The notes beneath the pieces are model-generated. The model worked only from the letters and a program-made list of their open reading frames with translations. It did no database searches and had not been told where the DNA came from. Below, piece after piece: positions 35,587 to 47,300 of a stretch of DNA of 64,000 nt. Position 1 is the stretch's first letter. Every line of letters begins with the position of its first letter. The translations under genes were made by a program, and so were the position numbers. This DNA comes from Cardiocondyla obscurior (lineage: Eukaryota > Arthropoda > Insecta > Hymenoptera > Formicidae): positions 126,501 to 190,500 of the forward strand of contig NC_091881.1 in NCBI RefSeq assembly GCF_019399895.1, written 5' to 3'.

Positions 35587-36529
35587 GTAAGTCCGTCAGC
35601 GACGAGACTTTCGCGTTAGGGCTCGCGGGGGAGCGATAATTTATGTTAAACGCATTTGAGGGAAGAGACGGTCGAACGTGCCGCGGCGAGATATGTCGTT
35701 TTTAGAAGAACTATTGCCGGCGACGCATCATGGGTCTTTGTATACTTTCCGTCAAAAACGCTTCGTATCTAAACGTTTCGTTGATAGCGCACCGTTCGCA
35801 GTTTAAAAAATTTCGAGCGCTTGTTGGAACGCATTCGATAAACTCCGAGGAAAGCACTTCGCAAATACCGCCGGTATTATCGGGAAACAATAATATTCTA
35901 ATTATTTCGGGAACAATGCAACACACATAGCATTGCATTTACGGGGGAAAAAAAAATCCTGACGAATTATTAAATTAATCAAATATTCATAAAAGGTAAT
36001 AAAATTTTATCAACGTTTTATGTGAAGTATATGTGACGCACATATTAATTAATAAACGTAGAATTAATAATGTTCTATATTACGAAGATAGATTTTATTT
36101 TAAAACTCGATAAAAAAAAATGTCTAGTATTTTATTTTAGATAGTCAACTATTTCAATATTTTTATATCTTTTCGAATATATTTAATATTATATCAATCT
36201 TATTTAAAATCTCTATTATTCACGTTGTCTCTTCGAGACGAGCGTTGAGAACGATTTTTTTTTATCATCGATTATTGCGTTATTTTTCATTGATTTTTGT
36301 AGATATCGAGAAATTTATTAGCCTCTTTCTTCCGCGCGCTTGAGACGGTGAAGATAAAGCTCTCCAGAGCTCGGCTGGAAATTCCCTCGCACGACCCTCT
36401 TCTCAGGGTGTTCCGCACTTTCCGCATCATCGCTCAAGAAGATCATTGACTACTGGGGCGAGAGTCGCGAGTGGAGGTACTTCGGAATTCGAGCGGTCGG
36501 TCGGTCGGTTCTGTCGAAGGGTTGGTTGG

Positions 36530-36589
36530 CACGATTGATCACTCGGCGGGTAACGTTTGAGCAGTTACAAATACACGTGATCAATCGTG
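36530..36589. repeat. Hairpin-forming inverted repeat with 13-bp perfect arms
   Basis: CACGATTGATCAC (36530-36542) and GTGATCAATCGTG (36577-36589) are exact inverted copies. Between them GTAAC (36550-36554) and GTTAC (36564-36568) form an inner stem around nine bases. The right arm overlaps CACGTGA (36574-36580), an E-box. A GGTC tetranucleotide run lies just upstream (about 36495-36508). Regulatory or structural use is inferred. Confidence 0.6.
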
Positions 36590-39500
36590 TCCTAATGGCG
36601 CGCCCGAGTGCATCGCGTGCAACGGCAACGGGAGTATCCGGGCGGACAGTAGCCCGCCTGCACGGCAAACCTCACGCGCCGAAAGTATTTGCCCGAGTGC
36701 ATTAATCATTCAGCGCGTCTGCTCCGATGTACTTCGCGAAAGAAACGACTCGGCGCGCGTTCGATCGAGCCTCGATCATTTTCGGACGTTTCTCTTTCTT
36801 TCGGCGAATCGCCGTTGAATTTCCGCGGGCCTCCTCGTTCTCGATCGCCGCATGATAAATGGGAATTAATTTTATGTAGCTTCACTTTTCCGATTCATCA
36901 AAGAGGAGGAAGGGGGAAGACGGACGACAGTATATTGACGATGAATACGGGACTTACGCGGGATCTATTTTGAGCCGGTTATGGAATTTACGTTTTCGAT
37001 AAATTGCAAGAAAATTTCAGAGAGTATAATTCAGGATTGAATGCGTATTAAATTTGAAGACACGTCGGACGGGAGAAGAGTGATAATACGCGACGTTATT
37101 TCATTGTTCCGATTCGGATTAATAAAATCGCGAAAATCGAAGGGGAAAGCTGAGAGAGCCGCGAGCCAAAGGGATGTAAAAGCGCATTGAAAAAGCATGT
37201 CAGCGATTCCGTCATTCGCCATCGAGAGGGTCGGGTTCGTCGGCGATGCGGCGACAAATGCATTCATCCGGCCGCGCCTTGTGCATTCAAACGCGACAAT
37301 GCGCTCGCTAGTTACGTGGCTTTACTCGTTAGCACGTTCGAAGACAAACCCCTTTCTCCCTTTCATCCCCTTTAACCATCGTTCTCTGTGTCACCGTCGT
37401 TGTCCGTTATTTCCGAGCGCGTCCGCGACTCGTTCGCGGTCGAACCGTTAAATACGGCTCCGACGAGGCGATGCAATGAGTTTCCGATAACGCCGGATGC
37501 GACGGAGCGTATTACCGGATAGAGTGCGTCCCGCGTTCAATAATACGCGGCATTCGTCTCCGCTCGATCGCACGCTCGATCCTCCACCTCAATCACACGT
37601 CTCGTCTGTTCTCACTTTTTCCCTCCGGACCTTTCCCCGCGCTTGTTTTTCCCGCCCGTCTTCTCGCTCGCGTAACGCATTACGGTAATTTCATTTATAA
37701 ATTTGTAATTAAAAATCTTGGACGTTTTCGAAGTTCAAAAAGTCCGCTTCGTCGCAAGAATATATTTGAAATACCTAATTTTATTACGTAAAATGTTATC
37801 GAGGGTTATTTAAATTCCTGAATTGTATCTCTTAAGAAATGGAGATTTAATTTTTTGTTTTTTTTTTAAATTATTTTTTTAAATTAAAGATTATTAAATT
37901 TTCAAGTTCTTTCGCTATTTCATTATGAATTGATGTCTCGCGTGTGGTGAAATTCAAGCGGGGTCTTCGGGGCATTGGCCTCTCTTATCCCTAAGCAGCC
38001 ACAAATTGTCAGTGGTTCGACTCAGTATATGGTCCGCCGGTTAGTAAACGAGCGGGAGAGGCTGTATTCCTATGCGCGCGGTGGAAATTTCGCTAACGAG
38101 GAAGGCAAGTCCTTTGATTGGCGCGAAACTCTTGGAAGGCTTCCATGTTTGTTAATACGAAATACGTACACACATTGCGTGCACGGTTACTGTTAAAGCG
38201 GCTTCTCGGAGGTACCGAGGAGCACGTTACCGCTCGCGACGGCGAAAAGTTGGAGTCATTAATGGTCGGCTTAACGTATAGTCTCGCAATTTCATTTATC
38301 GTACGCTCGACGTTTTCCCACATTAGTAATTATGTCGTGGTGCAGAATAAAGTTTCCTCGTATTCACTCGTGGGATACCGTCTATCGGGATCGTTCGTTC
38401 TCGAACACGAAACAACAGAATTCGCTGCCGGGGAAAATCTATCCGCGCAAAAATAATTCATAGCGGGGACCCCCAATCGATAATTGTGTTGTCTCGATTA
38501 AGAGCTAAACACTTTATCCGCCGCTTATCGCGGGTAGTTATCGAAGAATCGCATAAAGCGGCGCACGCGATTCGCGGTAAATGCGCGCCATACAATTCTG
38601 GAGGTAATCCATCATATTTGGGAGGTGTATGTATCCGGCCGTACCGTTTTCCCCGGGCATTAAGCCTCGGTAATCCCCGGCTCGTTATCCCCCCCTCCTC
38701 TTCTCCGCGCTATTAGTTTTCTCTGACGTTTCTCTTTGTTAAAAGAAAAACCCGGGGTAAGCCGGCCGGGGGAGTCGCCGCATTACTTTTAAACAAAAAT
38801 GAAGCGGACTCCACCGGCGGGCGGATATCCGCGTCTCAGTAAGAAGGTCGCCGCTTAAAAATGGCCGGGACTTGCGCAAGCTGATGCAGGATGAATGCGA
38901 GATACATGGCGTTATTTAAGAGATCCGTATCTCTCTCCCTTTCTCCGTCTCGGTGAGCTCGCGCTGCACGTCGCGCATCCCTGATTCTCCCGAGTCGCGG
39001 TCCGGAATGTAGTTCGTGACGGCGCTCTTACCTTCCGCAAAAATTGCACGTTTAACGCCAAAAACACGGCGATTTGTCTGGCGAACGCGGGCGGGGGTCT
39101 TCCACCTCGGTTGAGGCACGGTTAAAGCGCGTTTCTATCGACGCGAAGTTTATCCTCGGTATATTTACCGTGCCGAACTTCATCTTCGCCGGTTCTGAAC
39201 GCGCCATTGCCCGCGCGTAACGCAAAACCGGAGTCCCGGGCGCATTCTAATTCCGTTTCTGTATTCTGGATGAGGGATGACGGATCCTAACTCCATCATC
39301 ATTATTCTACATCCATGCGGATATACGCGTACTTATTTTGTTGCGAAATTCCAAGACAGCCGGCTCCGCAGTTCCATCAGACGAGCGCGACGTAATTCCC
39401 GTCTCTCGCGTAACGCGAGTTGCGTTCTTCGCGCGCGGCTCTGATCGATGCGACCAGACGCTCGCGTTTCGGAGAGGTATCGCGCGATACGACGGCGAGA

Positions 39501-41962
39501 CGGACGACGCGGATTTACGAAGGATCGCATGATATAAAGGCTAGATAGGAAAAAGAGAACGGGCGGAAAAAGGCGGCGGAGAGGCGCGCCGTGTATCATG
39601 ATTACCGTGGTGGCGGCGCTGGAAACTTTTGTCACAGTCGCTCCAATTTCGAGACATTAACAATCCTCGCTTTTTTTTCAACGGACCGCGGCGAGAGCGG
39701 GAGATTTTACGGTTAGCCCCCTCGCTTCGGGACACGAAAGCGCGGGGATTCCTCCTTTGGTGGAGGATGGACAAACGGTTGTTTATCCAACGCGGTCGGA
39801 AGTTAATCCGCGACGCGGCCGCACTTCATTTCCTTTCTGCGCGCACCGGGGAGCGCCGCCGGGCTTTAAAAAGGGTCTGGAAAACGTAAACACGCGCGAG
39901 TAAGTGTAAAGTTACTGCCTTCATTTTTGGGCTTTATTAAAAGACTGCATCCTCGCGTTGCCGCGCCAACCTGCGCTTCGCCGAGACAAGCTTCTGTGTT
40001 TCGCTGAAGGATTTTTACAGTCGTATATCGGAACGAAATTGGGAGGATATTGGGGAGCTCGCGGCAACCAATTTCAGCAACAATCCCACCCCTTTCCGAG
40101 ATAGCACGGGTATTACTGTTGCAAATCGAAAGCTACGCCCGTCCATTTTTCTGACGAATGCGTTATTTTTTATATACATCGAAAATGTTATCACCCTCGA
40201 ATGTACACTCCCCCGTTATTTGCGTATTTATTTTATTGCATTTGCACAGTTTAATTTTGATCGCAAATTAAATTTTCGTTTGTTTTAACAACCCTGCTCG
40301 ATCGATCCCCGTCGATGAATTCCCAAGTGCGAAAGCCGGATGCGCGTTACTCGAATCTTGCCGTTTTCGCGAAACCTTGACTCAAGTGCGTGCGACGCCC
40401 GTGTTAGACGTTAAGTTGGGGAAATGTTCCTCGCGTTCGCGAAGCGGGGCTGTTTCGTGGCTCACGCCTTGCGTCAATGAGAAAAGCACACGTTTGTCTC
40501 TTCGCTCGCGGAACCGCCGGGGCTGCATTTTGCCGTCGCGAATTAACGCGTCTGGCGCGCCATAATCAACGAACGTGGTCGCCGTAGTTCGCGTCGCGAC
40601 TCTAGAATAAATTACTCGCTTCTCACGGGGAGCTCCCGACTTCAAAGCGCCTTCGCGGTCATTTAATTTGTGCTGCTAAGCCGAGACGGCGCGGAAAAAG
40701 GAGAGTACGAATTACCGGAACAGCTTTCTCTCTTTCTCTCTCTCTCTCGTTCCTTCTCTATTTTCCTCTCCTAACCCCTTGTCCGTCTGCCTTATCCCAA
40801 CGCCGTGATAACGTGTGCATACGGGATACCAGCCAAAGACAGGGTAATTATCTACCGTAGAGCCGTGGCCTTTATCTCGCGCGCTGCAGACGTGCGTTCG
40901 CGACGCCGTCGCCGTCGTCGCGACGTACCACGTCTCTCGTCACGTCGCCCGGTTAATCGCCCCGGTACATAATTCGTACCTCCTTTGGCCCTTTGTTCCA
41001 CGGATGACGATCGTATCGTTTCACGTCCCGAGCTCACAACGAACACCTAACTTCTCTGTTTTTCGAGCAAATATTATTAACAGCAACTCTGAATATTACC
41101 GCAGAACCGTACATTCATAATTGTATCGTCAATATTTATTAAGGAAAACAAATTTCAGCGATATGTCTGCATTATTAAAAAAAAAAAAAGGAAAAAAAAA
41201 ACGTTTTATTCAAATACATTTTGGCTGCGTAAATTTGCGTACCCGGCGAAAAGCTAGCGCATAATATAATGAAACATCTCCCGTCTCTCCGTCCGTAGCC
41301 TCTAATTCTCTCTGTGCCGAGTGTTTTGGCCTGGCTGGACCACAGTCGAGGGCGGTCAGTCGGGTGGCCCGGTCGACCGGGTCCAGTCAGTCCGAGTGAC
41401 CATTGAAAGCACCGTTGAAAAGAGCCAATATTCCGCTCGGGCGCCCTATGCAGACTTCGATTCATCGGGGAATTCAATTAGCGCCAGTTGCCGGAAACCT
41501 CAAGTAATTTGCGCGCACGGCCGGCATCCTCTCTCACCCTCTCGACGCGACACGATTCCCGGCCTCCGTCTCTGTTCCGCGAACGGCAAAGCGGTGCCCT
41601 ACGTCGCCCGCATTGAAGCCTCGACCACCGCGCTCTCGCGCCTGGGAAACCGAGGCGACCATTGTAATACGTGCCTGCCAGAGACGTATCGTGGGATATT
41701 CGTCGGTTACGGGGGAGAAGGAGGAAGACTTGGGCGAATCAACCGACGCTACCATCAATCAAGATCGCAGCAACCCGTGGCCGCGTCCGCGGCAGATTAT
41801 ACCGCGGGGAAAGGGGAATGGGGTCTGTAAGATCGAACAATGTTTCCGGGCCAACGAAAAGTATCAGTTTTTCATCGTCCACGTCGTTTCCACGCGTCCG
41901 ACTTTGTAGAATGATCGTTGACAGCCGGCGAACCGCACGGGGGTGACCGACGTAATTTTCAG
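36590..41962. other. Non-coding, CG-rich DNA
   Basis: A plus frame at 38142-38453 (ATG start, 104 codons, one hydrophobic stretch) has no splice evidence and carries an internal AATAAA. An acceptor GGATTTTTACAG at 40007-40018 leads to 27 open codons with no donor. A CT-rich tract lies at about 40728-40755. I see no supported gene. Confidence 0.4.
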
Positions 41963-41988
41963 GTTGTACCTGACTTTTATTCGCTCAG
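41963..41988 (+). CDS. Weak candidate 26-nt micro-exon
   Basis: CGTAATTTTCAG precedes GTTGTACCTGACTTTTATTC plus six bases ending CAG, followed by GTAAAAG. Two frames are open. The segment is part of a small inverted repeat (GACTTTTA/TAAAAGTC), which offers an alternative reason for its structure. The pyrimidine tract is short. Confidence 0.12.
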
Positions 41989-43739
41989 GTAAAAGTCGAA
42001 TTATTTAACGTAGTCGTTCTCACGGAATTGTCAAGCGATTCGTAAACTTTCGGGAAATATCCGCGAACGGCGGAATTTCGAAATGACTCTTTTCCTCCGG
42101 CTCGATATATAGGAGCAAAGTTAGGAATTAATCGCGTAATGTTAAAGGACCTCCCGATTCGAAGTAGCGCCACGAAGTCGGGAATGAGAGGCTCTCGTGC
42201 TTGCGACGAAATCCGATTTTACCGAAAGCGACTTGATAATTGGTGCTCGCGTACAATTGAAAACGCATGACGGTGCGCTCCAGAATGCGAACGTAATTAG
42301 TGCACCCAGTTGAACGTAATTGTTTACCGCCAATATAGCACTCTGTGTGTATGCGAGTTTAAAACGTCTACATGCAAACGTCGGACAGAGGTGCAATCAA
42401 ATATATAATGAATAATGTCAGGATTTGTATTCATATTTCAAGAAATAATATAAGCTTTAAGTAATTTAATTTTTAAAAGTGCATTTAAATCTCCTTAAAG
42501 CACACTCGAAATTATTTATTAATAAACCGAACAATGCGATGGAGAAATATGCCACTTAAAATTATTTAAATATTTCAAAAACAGTTCTAAATGTCGCGCG
42601 ATTGATTGATAAAAAATTACGTAAAAAAAATTGTCGCTAATTGTTTTTTATTTTTTTATTTTTTATAAAAGATATATACAATTTACATGCACGATCAATT
42701 TAATAAGATTCGAGGATTATTTCCACGATTACCAGTCTACACAAAATTTCAAGTATTTATAGCGCGTTTTTATGAATCGCGAATATAACTAGTTCTCAGC
42801 TTCAATAGAGGCTTGATTGTCCCAAGCACCTCTCGCGAGCGAAGTACACCGTAAGTATAATACACCGAATAAAACAGCAATTTTTTTTTTCTCTCCCTCC
42901 CTGAATATTGCACGCAATTTCAATGCAACGACACTCGGCTATTGAATTGATTCGGATTCATGAGTACATATTGAGCCTGATTCCATCCCTAACGTGAGGA
43001 TCCAATTGACGACGCGATTACGCGCGCGTGTATGCGCGGGTGCATGTGCACGCGCGTTTCACCCGCACGCACGTCAGTGTGCTTCGGGCGTGTCAGAAGC
43101 CAATGCACTATCGATCCCGAGATCGTTGGTGTAGTTAGAATATTATCTCTATTGTCGAACTTGAAATCAAGCCTGCTATTGCGATATCTGCCGCAGTTGG
43201 CCTTCAAAATTATAATTATAATTATAATTAGGTATGCAAAGAATTGATATCTATTTAGAAGAATAAGTTGAAGTATTATTTTCAAATATCAGGCTTGATC
43301 CGCAGCAAATTGTAAATGACGGGATTAAATTCTGGGCATAATTTGTCGGGGAAATTCCAATATCCGAGCGACATAAGTTTCTATTCATCGGCGGGAGAGA
43401 TACGACAGACGAGGGTCAGCTGAACGGGGGTGGCGGGTAAGGGAATGAATCTACATGCTGCGCATTCTTGCGCGCAATTGTTATTAGATCGTCGCGCTGT
43501 GCCAACGCGCGCGATGTCAAATGGTCTGAGCTATTTGTTTGGCAAGTGTATTTATTACCTGGCACGCGAAACCCTTTTCTTCCGAGGGGAAAAAAGGCTT
43601 TTTCGGGCGGAGGAGCGAAACCGGCCAGAAGATTACATTCGCCTCTCGAGAAAACGTAATATAGAAAGGAATTTAATAATGTCGGCGATTCGCGCGCACG
43701 TCGCCGCGCCCTTTCCGACCGTATGTGGGCAGAGGCACT
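41989..43739. other. Non-coding, AT-rich then mixed DNA
   Basis: AT-rich from about 42400 to 42780, with an AATTAT-type simple repeat at about 43207-43230. No splice-site pair with an open frame was seen. Confidence 0.45.
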
Positions 43740-43939
43740 TTTATTCATCATCGCGCCGAAAACGCGCACGGGAAAAAGATTTTCCGACAGGTGCGGAAAA
43801 CAGTCGTCGCGTCGCGTCAAAAGGGAAACGTTGTAGCTCGAGTAACGGCGGCTACGCGTCGGACGTCGAGAGATAATTTTCCCCGGGGTTTTAGTTTCGG
43901 GAACATTTCACCCTCGAGTTGCAGGGTCGTTTGTTGCGG
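43740..43939 (-). CDS. Candidate terminal exon with stop and polyadenylation signal
   Basis: On the minus strand a pyrimidine tract of about 30 bases ending TTTACCCAG precedes a frame of 40 codons, PQQTTLQLEGEMFPKLKPRG onward, ending FPF and TGA at 43817-43819. An AATAAA lies 72-77 bases after the stop (plus coordinates 43740-43745), followed by CA and a GT-containing stretch, as at a cleavage site. The peptide is balanced and starts after the acceptor in phase 0. The pyrimidine tract is the complement of an A19/G7/A7 homopolymer, so it could be a chance pairing of repeat and ORF. No upstream exon was found. Confidence 0.33.
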
Positions 43940-44322
43940 CTGGGTAAAAAAAAAAAAAAAAAAGGGGGGGAAAAAAATAGAGAACATATGCGAAACAGTG
44001 GTCGGAAGAAATCTGCGCGAAAATGCATTTATCATGAAGAATTGAATGTCATTTCCGTTCGAAAAATTAGTTTAAAAAATTAAATCGTAAAAGTGGATCC
44101 AGTTCACTATGCTTTACTGCGAGATATTTATTTATCTTTGATGTGAATTTTTAATCAGAATTGAAATTATCATAATTTGACGATATTGACGGTGATATGT
44201 GCGGTAACTCGAAATACAATTTCCTGTCTACATATTAATCGACCAATATATTTCTGCAACGGAGATTAGAGATAGTTGTTACAGTGTTCATTGTTTCGAA
44301 CTATACCTGTTCTATTTGCCCC

Positions 44323-44327
<5 letters not shown>

Positions 44328-44353
<26 letters not shown>
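44328..44353 (+). repeat. A26 homopolymer
   Basis: An uninterrupted run of 26 A preceded by CCCCCCTC. No retroposed gene body or flanking duplication is recognisable, so it is listed only as a homopolymer. Confidence 0.9.
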
Positions 44354-44354
<1 letters not shown>

Positions 44355-47300
44355 AGAAACAATTCAATGGTGTTTGTATTTGCGTAACACTCGCACACGT
44401 GAGTTTGTTTTTAACAACGAATGAGAAGTGCGCCGCAATTTTTGCACTTGGTTTTTTAGACAAATGTAAAGCTATCAATTTCTGGCGTGGGCCGCATAGA
44501 GAGGGCTTCGCAATGACGTTTGTAAAAATTATTTGATCCGTGTAACCCATTACAACTGTTAGAAAAAACTACGAGATTGATAAAATGCACAGTACTTCCA
44601 TTGCATTCGTTGTTCGTTGCGGGGAAAGCTAAACAAAAATGTTGAACTGCTACCGTATCGGGTTTCTTTTCAGAATATATTTTTGCGCTTTAATTATTTT
44701 TGCCAGCTTAAAATATTTGGCTAAGAAAATCTTCATCTTATAGTTACAAATTTTATTGTATATAAATGTAAAGTAAAAGTAACGTTAAAAATGGTATTTT
44801 TCAATAGATTTAAAGGAAAGATACCTGTATAATCTTAAATAAACTTAATAAATAATAAAGGTTAATGATAAGATAAAATCGATCCTTCGTGTTAAAATTT
44901 TCATCGCTCTTTATATTTGCCTTTCTCATCTTTCTTGATAATTAGTTCGCTTTTATTGAGTTACTTAAAGATATTCGAGTACGGTTTCGTATTAAAACGT
45001 TTAATTTTTCTCCCGTTTGATAATAAGTTTCGTCCATCTGCACCGTGACGGGCTTCTTGCGAGTTATTTCCGTATATTCCGATCCGCACGACTTCTATCT
45101 CTCAATTTAAATTTAAACTTCAACTTTTTCCTTTTTTCTTTCTCAAAGTTGTATCGGTTTCCCCCCCATCTTCGTAAGAAGACGTATCAGCGGGGATTGC
45201 TCGTCAAGAAAAAAAAAAAAAGGAAGGATTTTCTGTAGCTTTCGCAAAAAGAAATCATGGTTTTAAATTACCATAACTTAAATAATATTTAAATACATAC
45301 CAGTGATTATATAATTGACACTCCTTTTCAATTTTGCCAAAGCTTTATAATTATATAACTATATAATTTATTACTGGCAAAAAAAATTAAATATAATTAA
45401 AATATATTTTTATAAATATTTAACAAGGTACCATTCGAAATTATAACCGATTTTTTTTTTTTTTTTTTTTTTTTTCTAGTTTATGTATATTATTTCTTTT
45501 ACATCATTAAATTGCATGCAGGAACAAAAATAGCAATAATAATTTGTACGTTTTTGTTGAATTTGTGCTGAATACACCGGGCACGAGGAAAATATTCAAA
45601 GAGAAATCACATTTTGAATAAATATTCATTAATAAACAAATATAGTTTAATTTTAAATCCCACTTGGATGTATCACGTTTTACCTACATGATTACTCTGG
45701 GATAGCTGGCCGGGATTCGCTAAATCCCTCTCCCCCCCCTCTCACGCCAGCATTATTTGCTTGCATTTTGTTGCTCATTTAGTTACATCTATAATAAATG
45801 TATGCATATTTAATGATGTAACAAATCATTTAAAATTTCAATTATTACAATTCCATCATTTATTCGGATTATATAAATATTACCTCGCGTATGAAAATGC
45901 AAAATAAGGACCGTGTTTAATGTATTCAAGAAAATTTAAAATACTACTTTTTAATTTACACGATTTTGTAATATTATAATCGCGACTGTAACGCGAATCA
46001 ACTGAATAGAAACGCGTGAAATAAAAATTAAAGGCCGACTTAACCGCGGCAAGCGACGTTACGCTCCAAAGTCGAGCGTGACTCCCGCCGTCGTTCGAAG
46101 GGAACTTACTTCGCCGGTGATTTATCATCGTTGTTCGGTCGTTTTGCATGGTTTCGGACATCTCTCGACGAAACCGCCGTCTGTTCATTTCGGATTCTAT
46201 CGGGGAAGGAATAAACTGTAAAGCATCGCGGGATGAGAGAGATCGGATGCTGGCGGTGCGCGAGGATATGCACGTGCAAGGCGGAGGCGAAAGGGGGCGA
46301 AAGATTAGAGAGAGACGCTTACCCTTCGTGTACGTCCGACACGGAAGATTTGGCGAACGGTGTTAGGAAAATCCTCTTTGCGATAAGAGCATTTTCGTAG
46401 CTTTCTCATACAAGAGCAGCGGCAGCCGGCGCCGAGAGAGGAAACAATCGAACCTAAATCGCGCGCCTTTCATCGACCGTGTCTCGCTCGTGGAGATGCA
46501 ATTTTTATTCCCGCGAAAACCCAGGGGCTGTTTTTCCCCCCCTCGGCCGTACCATTTTCTCTTTAATATATGAACGTAATTCGGATTCGTTTAATCCCGC
46601 CCTTGGATAACATCGGATAACATAATCGCCGCGCGGTACGTTTCGCGCGGTCGCGTTACGCATAATTGCGACGTGTATTTTTCGAGAGCGGACTGTTGCG
46701 GGCTTGTAGATCGCAAGTTACGTGGCCGGATAGAGTCGTTATCGCTTTGCAGCACGAGGTCGGGTCGGATAAAAGTAAAACGTGCGGTAAGAGAGTTAAA
46801 CGGAATTCCGGGGGAGTCGCCGTTCGCCCATCCGTGTAACATCCTTATTAAGGATGCCTGCGGCTTCCGCGGTGTCCGATCGGGTGACTCTCGACGTTCG
46901 AGGAGCGGTCCTTAATTGCCGGCAGCGAACTTTCGGGGTTTCAACCTCATCCATCCCGCCTCTCGGCCACGCTGCTTTCTCCCTCTAAAGGGCTCGGCGC
47001 GACGAAAGTGCTGAGAGCATCGAATTTCCGGTATAACTCCGGCGCTCGGGGATCGAACGCCACTTCATCTTCGTCCACGCGCGCGGATGAGCCGGGAAGA
47101 AGGGAGGGGGGCACCGTTGACGGCGTTGAAAAATATCGAAAAACTGCTGGACTCGCTCCTTAGTGGCGTATACAATGAAAAAGTGTCGAGCGACCATCTG
47201 ACGCCAAAAATCTTGTAACAACGACGGCGCCGGGAACTTTCACGGAAAACGCCGCGCGATCTCGCCGTTATATCATCGTCGCCAAAATCTCAGATAAATA

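Noticed and set aside
44328..44353. A26 run as a possible retrotransposon or retrogene tail
   Set aside because: No gene-like body, polymerase-III boxes or flanking target-site duplication upstream.
46110..46188. ATG plus 26 codons ending at GAA/GTAAGTT on the minus strand, possible first coding exon
   Set aside because: Only one splice signal, short Arg-rich peptide, no promoter evidence; not listed as a separate feature.
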